A stretch of 64,000 nt of DNA, taken from contig NZ_SMGD01000011.1 of the NCBI RefSeq assembly GCF_004339545.1, positions 310,001-374,000 of the forward strand, read 5' to 3'. Origin of the DNA: Celerinatantimonas diazotrophica. GTDB taxonomy: Bacteria > Pseudomonadota > Gammaproteobacteria > Enterobacterales > Celerinatantimonadaceae. Position numbers and translations under genes: made by a program. The notes under the pieces are model-generated. The model had not been told where the DNA came from and did not search any database. It saw nothing but the letters and a program-made list of their open reading frames with translations. This document shows positions 19,429-28,800 of the stretch, in pieces; the stretch's first letter is position 1, and the number at the start of each line of letters is the position of its first letter.

Positions 19429-21548
19429 TAAAACCCTGACTCTCTGATTAAAATACCATAAATATAGCGTACCCCATTGACTAAGTAGCTGCTTGGTTTA
19501 ACGGATAAATCCACGCGACCATATTCTTGTCGGGTTATGGGCAATTTACTTTGGAAGGATAGAATAACTTCATAAATAGAATCGTCTGGAATCATTTGCT
19601 GTTGCATTTTCTGTGCTGCAATAGGGCCACCATATACAGAAGATAAACCAGGATAACTAAGATGAGTAATGGCGGTAGGGAGTACTTTTTCCACCACTAA
19701 CTTAGTCGCTAACGGCTTCCCATCGTTACCCATAAAACTCGCCTGACTACCTATTTTCAAACGACTCACCGATTGCCCCTTGATATAGGCTTTGACGATG
19801 CCACTTTGAGGATCGTAGAGGGTCGCTAACGGCATCTTTTCATTGACATAATCCCCTTTTTTGAGCAATCGGTCTTCGCCAATGTAACCACTAAAAGGCG
19901 CCCGCACGACTAATCGCTCGCGTCGTTCTAATAATGATAATAAGCGCGATTGTTCTCGTGATATTTGTGTTTGCAACGTTAATTGTGCATCACGAGATAA
20001 GGCTCCCGAACTGGCTCTTTGCCACTGGGTTTGCAAAGCCGCTAACTTGATTTGAATAGAATGAATATCCTGCTCAATGTCGGAGGACTCTAATAAGATA
20101 AGTGGCTGCCCCTTCTCCACTTTTTCATCAGGCGTTATCTGCCAAGCCACAACTTGAGCTGATTCACTGGGGTAAAAAGTCTGATGTCGTTCAAAAGTAA
20201 CGACGGCAGGGGCACTGATCTGACTCTGCCAAGGGATTAACAAAGCCCCCAAAATAAGCAGACTTAAACAAAAGGTCACTATGCTGGTTCTATTTATCGT
20301 CATTTTTTCCCTCAACCTGAACCACCATCCTATCTCCTTGATAATAGGCCATACTAAAAACCACAAAATCTCCACTAAAAACAATATGATCCCAAGCAAT
20401 TTAAACGCGAAGTAATACACTAAAACGGCGATCCCCATGAAGAGGAAAAACCGATAAACCCAAGTACTCCACGCATAGGCAACCATTAATAGGCATTTTT
20501 TACGATTTAAAGGCTCAGGCGGAGCAATGCCTAATCCGAATAGTCTTTCTCGCAAAAACCATTTTCCCACTAAAAAAGACCGAGGTTGGAGATTTTCCAT
20601 ACCAAGAAAGTCCGACAAAGCGTAATAACCGTCGTAACGCATAAAAGGGCTGGTATTAATCAGCAGTGACGAAATCCAACTGGTCGTTGCCACAAAAAAC
20701 AAGACACTGCGCAAGCTACTATCCGGTACGATACCCCAGAGAAAGGTCGCCACGCAGGCAATATAGATTTCCACCCGCATACCTGCGGTGACAATACTTA
20801 GCCGCTGGAATCGGGAGCGTAAGCGCCAAGCATCCGTCGTATCTGTATATAAAATCGGCGTCATCACCAAAAAAGCGAGTCCCATGGAACTCACTCGGCA
20901 ACCATAACGTTTTGCAACAAATGCATGACCTAATTCATGAGCCGTTTTCACCACGACTAAAGCGCCCACATAATAAATAATCGCAGATATATTGAAAAAA
21001 TTTTGCAAGGTGTGTGTATAGGTATCCCATTGACGTAACACCATTACAAGGCCCATACCCCCCAATAGAAAAGCCACCCAGTGCAAACGTAACCTAAATA
21101 GAAATTTTATTTTTGAAAAGCACCGACTCAACCATAAGTCGGGTCTGACTAAGGGAATCTTAATAAATAGATAATTATGTAACAGCCACATTAAAGCATT
21201 CTGTTTGCGATTTGTTACTTCCTGTTGTAGTCGCGCGACATCTCGCTGTGTGTGAATTTCAATAAGATGGTTTAATTGTAAAAAGCGAATAAAAAAATCC
21301 AGATCATTGGCATCAATGTCCAAATCTCGCTCATTGACAAGCGCGAGTAGTTCTTTAGCTGTCTTCGCATGCTGCCATTCTCGAAATAAATAAAAGCCAG
21401 TACGAGATAGAAAAAAAAACTTATTGGAAAGCGGGTCTAAAATCTGCCAACGAGGCTCCCCATCTTCATCTGGAGAAGCCGTCATTAAACGTAAGTTCTG
21501 ACGTAACCGTGGTAACTCTCTAGGCCCATTCATCGGATCGGTAAACAT
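19428..21548 (-). CDS. M50 site-2-type metalloprotease fused to HlyD adaptor
   Basis: 706 residues in three parts. Residues 1 to about 110: soluble PqqD/winged-helix-like domain (WQILDPLSNKFFFLSRTGFY). Residues about 150-435: multi-pass membrane M50 peptidase with zinc motif HELGH (204-208) and the second motif NTSPFMRYDGYYALSD (third ligand Asp306). Residues about 440-706: membrane-anchored HlyD-like adaptor with half-lipoyl pieces (PDEKVEKGQPLILLESSD, VVRAPFSGYIGED) around a coiled coil. Related proteins are annotated as peptide zinc metalloproteases with adaptor domains. Gene overlaps its downstream partner by 1 nt and is adjacent to the GAF-HlyD gene. Likely cleaves or hands over the giant operon product at the inner membrane. 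Confidence 0.85.
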   Translation of the reverse strand: MFTDPMNGPRELPRLRQNLRLMTASPDEDGEPRWQILDPLSNKFFFLSRTGFYLFREWQHAKTAKELLALVNERDLDIDANDLDFFIRFLQLNHLIEIHTQRDVARLQQEVTNRKQNALMWLLHNYLFIKIPLVRPDLWLSRCFSKIKFLFRLRLHWVAFLLGGMGLVMVLRQWDTYTHTLQNFFNISAIIYYVGALVVVKTAHELGHAFVAKRYGCRVSSMGLAFLVMTPILYTDTTDAWRLRSRFQRLSIVTAGMRVEIYIACVATFLWGIVPDSSLRSVLFFVATTSWISSLLINTSPFMRYDGYYALSDFLGMENLQPRSFLVGKWFLRERLFGLGIAPPEPLNRKKCLLMVAYAWSTWVYRFFLFMGIAVLVYYFAFKLLGIILFLVEILWFLVWPIIKEIGWWFRLREKMTINRTSIVTFCLSLLILGALLIPWQSQISAPAVVTFERHQTFYPSESAQVVAWQITPDEKVEKGQPLILLESSDIEQDIHSIQIKLAALQTQWQRASSGALSRDAQLTLQTQISREQSRLLSLLERRERLVVRAPFSGYIGEDRLLKKGDYVNEKMPLATLYDPQSGIVKAYIKGQSVSRLKIGSQASFMGNDGKPLATKLVVEKVLPTAITHLSYPGLSSVYGGPIAAQKMQQQMIPDDSIYEVILSFQSKLPITRQEYGRVDLSVKPSSYLVNGVRYIYGILIRESGF

Positions 21549-22886
21549 CTATAAACCTAAACGCTGGCGGACAAAAGTAATCGGGCGTCGCAACAAATAA
21601 TAGGCTAAGGAGACTTGTTTACCATACAATTTTGCAGTCCCTCGTAACCCAATCCGAGGGGGAAGATGGTCATCTTCAATATCCGCTACAATCCGATATG
21701 CTACCACTTGGTCAGGTGTTAGACTTGGCTCAAAAGACGAATAGTTCACACTAAAAGGAATTGGATTCAGGGGATCCGTATCTAGGTAAAACGTCACCTT
21801 ATTACCATGCGTCAAGGAGATGGCATCTTTAACTGGCAACATAATGTTAAGCTGCACCTTACTTGGGTCGGCAATGGATAAAATGCGTTCTCCGACCACC
21901 ACCGGGCGACCTTTCCATTTTTCAGGGTCATCCAATACGGCGATTCCGGCTTTATCAGCCAAAATATCTGTTTGCGTCAGCTTTTTTTTCAGATAATCAC
22001 GTTCAATGGTTTTTAACTCAACTTGCGATTCCAACTCAGACAATTTAGATTTTTTTCTACGATCAACATAACCTGCCTGCTCTGCGGTTCTTAACTCCGC
22101 CTGCGCTCGCTCCAGTTCACGCTGCGCCACGTCAAAACGCCCTTTAAACTCTGTTTGATCCATCTGGACGACCTGCTCTCCTTGAGTAATAGCATCGCCA
22201 GGTTTCACGAATACTTTACTGACGGCTCCTGCCAAAGGAGCCATAATTAAAACAGGATCCTTAGCCGCAATTTCCGCAGGAGCAAGCACCGTTAAACGAA
22301 CGGGAATAAAACTCAACAACACAAGCGCGGCTAAAAGCCCCCATTGCATTCGTTTAGAGAAAAATCGTTTTAACCAATAACGCCATCCAGAACGGGTAAC
22401 AAAATATTGCAAGGCATGAGCATAGCTTGATGCTAGATGCTCTAACAAACCAATCTCTTTCGCGGTCCATGGTTGGGACTTTGCTAACCACAGTACCCCC
22501 ACTCTCTGATTCGGTTTAGAAGGAATAAGTAGCGGCAACCAAAGCATACAGTTGGGCGAAAACTCACTCAGGTCATTTCTCAACTCGATAGGCCAAGACT
22601 CAATGTCTATCACATGCGTCTTGGCCGCTGAGTCAAGTTGGTCCTCACGCTTAGCAATTTGCTCCAACCAAGCACAAAATGGCGTGGTGCGATCAACTAG
22701 AGAAAGATCACTCAACGCATTGACCGTTAAATGTTCAATTTCGCTGCCCATTAAATAGGCCGATTGTTCATAGGAAACGAGTGTTTTAGTCATATTGACT
22801 ATAATAAAACTCAGTTCCGTTAATTTTTCACAGCATCTCACCTGCTGCTCGATCTGCAATAACTGCGCTACAACTTGATCTGACAT
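21549..22886 (-). CDS. HlyD-family periplasmic adaptor with N-terminal GAF-like domain
   Basis: 445 residues. Cytoplasmic N-terminal region (about 1-170) resembles a GAF domain (CELL-like helix, then CMLWLPLLIPSKPNQRVGVL and KEIGLLEHLASSYAHAL). A single membrane helix (about 185-205) is followed by an HlyD-type periplasmic part: lipoyl half (SKVFVKPGDAITQGEQVVQM), long coiled coil (about 255-320), second lipoyl half and beta-barrel. It ends exactly one base before the M50-HlyD gene start and starts 7 bp after the giant gene stop. A cytosolic sensor joined to an adaptor is unusual for a type I secretion system and suggests regulated assembly. Functional inference only. Confidence 0.82.
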   Translation of the reverse strand: MSDQVVAQLLQIEQQVRCCEKLTELSFIIVNMTKTLVSYEQSAYLMGSEIEHLTVNALSDLSLVDRTTPFCAWLEQIAKREDQLDSAAKTHVIDIESWPIELRNDLSEFSPNCMLWLPLLIPSKPNQRVGVLWLAKSQPWTAKEIGLLEHLASSYAHALQYFVTRSGWRYWLKRFFSKRMQWGLLAALVLLSFIPVRLTVLAPAEIAAKDPVLIMAPLAGAVSKVFVKPGDAITQGEQVVQMDQTEFKGRFDVAQRELERAQAELRTAEQAGYVDRRKKSKLSELESQVELKTIERDYLKKKLTQTDILADKAGIAVLDDPEKWKGRPVVVGERILSIADPSKVQLNIMLPVKDAISLTHGNKVTFYLDTDPLNPIPFSVNYSSFEPSLTPDQVVAYRIVADIEDDHLPPRIGLRGTAKLYGKQVSLAYYLLRRPITFVRQRLGL

Positions 22887-22892
22887 AATGTA

Positions 22893-25800
22893 TTAAGACA
22901 CCAGTAATTTCATTAAATCGTGGCCATAATAATCAAGTTGACTTGCTGCTCTATTAAGTTGTTCATTTAATGACAAGAAATCGCCTCCATTATTTACCGC
23001 ATTTGCAGGAGATACCTCCGCCGATGGCTGACTTGGCGAAGAAGTTGGTAATTTATCTAGGTCCAGATCAACTTCAAGTACACGAACATTACCATTGGCA
23101 TCCACTGCATTAATTTTCAACGAGATCTTTTCTTGTCCCGGAGGAGGCGTCATAGAGACTTCCCCCGTGACCGGATCGATTTGCACCCAACTTGGTAGCG
23201 TCGAACCATCCGATAATGTGGCACTGTAGTTACTCGCCGCCCCTGAATCCGCTATAGCAATGGATACTCTATCTGGTTGAGTGGCCAAATTGGCAATGCT
23301 TAAGCCTGTCGTATTTGCCGCCACACCAGATGCGGGGGTTACCTGAACTTGTCCATCCGCACCCACATTCACAGCAACTCGGGATGTCGATATAACAGCC
23401 GCGGGCTGACTAGTACCAATGGCATTTGGCTCGGTGTTACCCACATTTATACGGCCGTTGTCTGTCGTATTCATACTGACACTACGCATAACCGTTTCTC
23501 CCACAAAGCCGCTTGCTCCTCTATCCAATGCAATGGTTCCTGCAGGTAACGGAGTTAGAGGTATTGTTGGCATATCGGGCGAAGTTGATGTTCTGTCAAC
23601 CGATTCAACACGGGGTGCAGTACTAGCTGGCGCAGTGGGTGGTTCTGCTATAACAGGTGGAACGACCTGATTCACACTAACGACAACGGCTTTCGTATCC
23701 GTTAGATTTCCGGAGCCGTTATCAGTAACCACAACGTTGAAACTGTAGGTGTTTTTCGTCTCATAATCAGCCGAGCTTTTCAGCGTAACAGCGCCTGTAC
23801 TGGCATTGATGTTCAATAATGCAGCATCCGCGCCCGTTAGGCTGTATGTTAATGTGTCGCTATCGGTATCTGTAGCGGTCGCTGTATAGATCACCGTGCT
23901 GCTTGGAGCATTTCCATCCACGCTTCCCGTCGCGCCCGAGGTGAGCACGGGAGCTTCGTTCACATTATTCACATTGACCACAACCGCTTTGCTATCCGTT
24001 GGATGACCGCTACCGTTGTCGGTCGCAATTACATTAAAGCTGTAGCTAGACTTAGTTTCGAAGTCTGCTGACGCTTTGAGGGTTACGGCTCCCGTCACTG
24101 TGTTGATATCTAATAAATTCGCATCCGCACCGGACAAACTGTACTGCAAGGTATTATTGGCTGCCGTACCATCGGCATCCGTCGCAGTGACCTGATAGAT
24201 CACGGTACTGGTCGGGGCATTTTCATTGACACTGCCCGTCGCACCGGAGGTGATCACAGGGGCGTTGTCGTTCAGATCATTCACACTCACGGTCACCGCT
24301 TTGCTGTCCGTTAGATGACTACTACCGTTATCGGTCGCGATCACATTAAAGCTGTAGCTGGACTTGGTTTCAAAATCTGCCGATGCTTTGAGGGTCACCA
24401 TGCCCGTCACCGCATCGATATCTAATAAATTCGCATCCGCACCGGATAAGCTGTAGCGCAGGGTATTATTGGCTGCCGTACCATCGGCATCCGTCGCGGT
24501 AACCTGATAGATGACTGTACTGGTCGGGGCATTTTCATTGACACTGCCCGTCGCGCTGGAGGTGATCACGGGGGCATTGTCGTTCAAATCGTTCACACTC
24601 ACGGTCACCGCTTTGCTGTCCGTTAGATGACTAGTACCGTTATCGGTCGCGATCACATTAAAGCTGTAGCTGGACTTGGTTTCAAAATCTGCCGACGCTT
24701 TGAGGGTCACCATGCCCGTCACCGCGTTGATATCTAATAAATTCGCATCCGCACCGGACAAACTGTAGCGCAGAGTATTATTGGCTTCCGTACCATCAGC
24801 ATCCGTCGCTGTGACCTGATAGATCACCGTACTGGCCGGGGCATTTTCATTGACACTGCCTGTCGCGCTGGAGGTGATCACAGGGGAATTGTCGTTCAGA
24901 TCATTCACACTCACGGTCACCGCTTTGCTGTCCGTTAGATTTTCAGTACCGTTATCTGTCGCGATCACATTAAAGCTGTAGCTGGATTTGGTTTCAAAAT
25001 CAGCCGACGCTTTGAGGGTTACTATGCCAGTCACTGCGTTGATATCTAATAAATTCGCATCCGCACCGGATAAGCTGTAGCGCAGAGTATTATTCGCTGC
25101 CGTACCATCGGCATCCGTCGCGGTAACCTGATAGATGACCGTACTGGTCGAGGCATTTTCATTGACATTGCCCGTCGCGCTTGACGTAATCACGGGGGCA
25201 TTGTCGTTCAAATCGTTTACACTAACGGTCACCGCTTTGCTGTCCGTTAGATGACTAGTACCGCTGTCGGTAACAACAACATTGAAACTATAGGTGTTTT
25301 TCGTCTCATAATCTGCAGCGTTTTTCAGTGTGACTGCGCCTGTCATGGCGTCGATATTTAATAAATTCGCATCCGCACCGGACAAACTGTACTGCAAGGT
25401 ATTATTCGCTGCCGTACCATCGGCGTCGGTCGCTGTGACTTGATAGACCACCGTACTGGTCGGAGCATTTTCATTGACACTGCCCGTCGCACTGGAGGTG
25501 ATCACGGGGGGATTGTCGTTCAGATCATTCACACTCACGGTCACCGCTTTGCTGTCCGTTAGATTTTCAGTACCGTTATCTGTCGCGATCACATTAAAGC
25601 TGTAGCTAGACTTAGTTTCGAAGTCTGCTGACGCTTTGAGGGTTACTGCTCCCGTCACTGTATTGATATCTAATAAATTCGCATCCGCACCGGACAAACT
25701 GTAGCGCAGAGTATTATTGGCTGCCGTACCATCGGCATCCGTCGCAGTAGCCTGATAGATGACCGTGCTGGTCGGGGCATTTTCATTGACACTGCCCGTC

Positions 25801-28800
25801 GAGCTGGAGGTGATCACGGGGGCGTTGTCGTTCAGATCATTCACACTCACGGTCACCGCTTTGCTGTCCGTTAGATGACTAGTACCGTTATCGGTCGCGA
25901 TCACATTAAAGCTGTAGCTGGACTTGGTTTCAAAATCTGCCGACGCTTTAAGGGTCACCATGCCCGTCACTGCATCGATATCTAATAAATTCGCATCCGC
26001 ACCGGACAAACTGTAGCGCAAAGTATTATTGGCTGCCGTACCATCGGCATCCGTCGCTGTAACCTGATAGATCACCGTACTGGTCGGGGCATTTTCATTG
26101 ACACTGCCCGTTGTCCCAGAGGTGATGACAGGAGGATTGTCATTCAGATCATTCACACTCACGGTCACCGCTTTGCTGTCCGTTAGATGACTAGTACCGT
26201 TATCGGTCGCGATCACATTAAAGCTATAGCTGGACTTGGTTTCAAAATCTGCCGACGCTTTGAGGGTCACCATGCCCGTCACCGCATCGATATCTAATAA
26301 ATTCGCATCCGCACCGGACAAACTGTACTGCAAGGTATTATTCGCTGCCGTACCATCGGCATCGGTCGCAGTGACCTGATAGATCACGGTACTGGTCGGG
26401 GCATTTTCATTGACACTGCCCGTTGTCCCAGAGGTGATGACAGGGGGATTGTCGTTCAGATCATTCACACTCACGGTCACCGCTTTGCTGTCCGTTAGAT
26501 GACCCGTACTATTATCAGTGACAACAACGTTGAAGCTGTAGATGTCTTTTGTCTCATAATCCGCAGCGTTTTTCAGTGTGACTACGCCCGTACTGGCGTT
26601 GATACTTAATAATGCGGCATCCGCACCAGTTAGACTGTAGGTTAAAGTATCGTTTTCTGCATCCGTCGCCGTTGCCATGTAGATCACCGTGCTGGTCGGC
26701 GCATTTTCATTAACACTTCCCGTTGTCCCAGAGGTGATGACAGGGGCCGCGTTATCTTTTAGCGTGATGTCATTCCCTGTCCCGCCCACATAACTCGTCT
26801 GGAAACTATGACCATTAGAGGTTAACGCTCCGCCTTCTGCGACACCATTGAGCATTCCAGTCACCACATTCGAGCCTTGGTTATCAATCAGTTCAAACGT
26901 GTTACCACTATTGCTCACTGAATAAGCGATATCAAAAGCACTGCTTGCCCCCAAGGAGACATCACCTTTAACAGTCACTTGGTCATACTCTGTTTTGGCT
27001 GTCGGCCCCGTAATATCCGCTTTTAAAGTGCCATTTAATACGAGATCGCCATTAACAGTAAGCTCCCCAGCTCCACTGTTAACCCCAGGGACACCCGGCG
27101 CAAGAAAACCACCACCGTTTACAGTTAATGTATGGGTTGAGTTTGCTGCGAAAATAGACCCAGAACCTGCTAAGGTTGCCCCAGAGTTAACGACAACCGT
27201 AGACGTGTCACTCAATGAACCGGTGACAGACAAGGTCCCGGCATTAAGGGTTGTCGCACCTGTATAGGTATTGTTTGCCGATAAAGTCGCTGTACCCGTT
27301 CCGGTTTTAAGCAGTGAACCTGAGCCTGAAATCACAGCAGAGAACTCAGCAGAGATATTCGATGCCACATTTAACGAGCTGCTATTTTGTAGCGTAATGG
27401 CATTATCTATAGTGTCATTACCCGTAACCGATAAAGCGCCAGAATTTAAGACGAGTGTACCAAAGCCAAGGTTAGCATCAGAAGCGATAGACAAAGTGCC
27501 ACCAGAGACGGTTGTATTCCCTGAGTAATTATTATTGCCTGATAACGTTAAAGTACCCGACCCAACTTTCTCTAATGCAGCGCCTGCAACACCGCCATTA
27601 AAGACACCACTAAAAGTCGTTGACGTATTATTTCCGCCAACCGTTAACGTTCCGCCATTGGCAACAATACTGCCTGTACCTGCAATCGAGCCTACAGTTT
27701 CAGAGGCATCAGTTGATAATTGCAACGTGGCACCTGCCGCAACAGTTACCGCACTGTCATCGGCAATCGCACTACCGCCAGAGACAAAAATCTTACCTGA
27801 AGAGATCGTCGTGCCTCCCGTATAGGTATTCGCCCCCGCCAAGGTTAGCATGCTAGCACCGGTCTTAATCAGCCCTCCCGTACCACTCATTACTCCTGCA
27901 AACGAGCTGCTATTGGTCTGATTAACGGTCAACGTATTGCCCCCTAAATCAACACTAGTTCCGCTAACACCGCTCAAGTTGCCAATCGTCTCGTTGCTGG
28001 AAAGGCTTAATTTCCCTGTGCCCGTTAATGCCACTGCACTGGTATCTGCTAACGCCATACCATTAAGATTATCCAGCACCAATTCACCCTCCGAGACGGT
28101 GGTTTTACCGGTATAGGTATTTGCCCCAGAAAATGTCACAGCCCCTAAACCGGATTTAGTAACGGTTCCGGTTCCACTAATCACCTTACTATAAGAACCT
28201 GACGAGCTTTGGTTAAAAATGACAGCGGCATCGTTGACAATATTCCCCGTTAGGCTCGCTGTCGTACCACTTAGAGTTCCCGCCGATACGGTAGCGGCAC
28301 CAGACCAAGAATTGCCAGTGCCAGACAAGTTTAAAATCCCTGCCCCTGCCTTCTCCATCGAACCGGAACCGGAAATGTTTCCCGCAATCGTGACATTATT
28401 CGCATTCGTCATCGAACCACCGTCGAATACGAAATTATTGGCTAAAGTAATGGATTGGCCTGTGACCGTTAATCCTTGTGACAGAGTGACAGCGCCACTA
28501 CCAAGATTGCCACCATCGGCCACGACTACACCACCACTTCCGGAGAGCATAAAGCCTCCAGTAAACGTATTATTTCCAGAAAGGGTTAATGCACGCTCTC
28601 CAGTATGAGTCAGTGCGCCGGAGCCAGAAATAGCACCACTGACGGTCACATCACTGTTAGTAACCGTAATGGTTCCCCCATTAGCACCTAGAGAGATGTC
28701 ATGTGAGATATCGGACGAATTTTGCAAGATTAACGAACTGCCATCTAAGGTCAGCTCCCCGGAGCCGAGGTTGCCATTATCTGAAATGGAAAGGCTCCCA

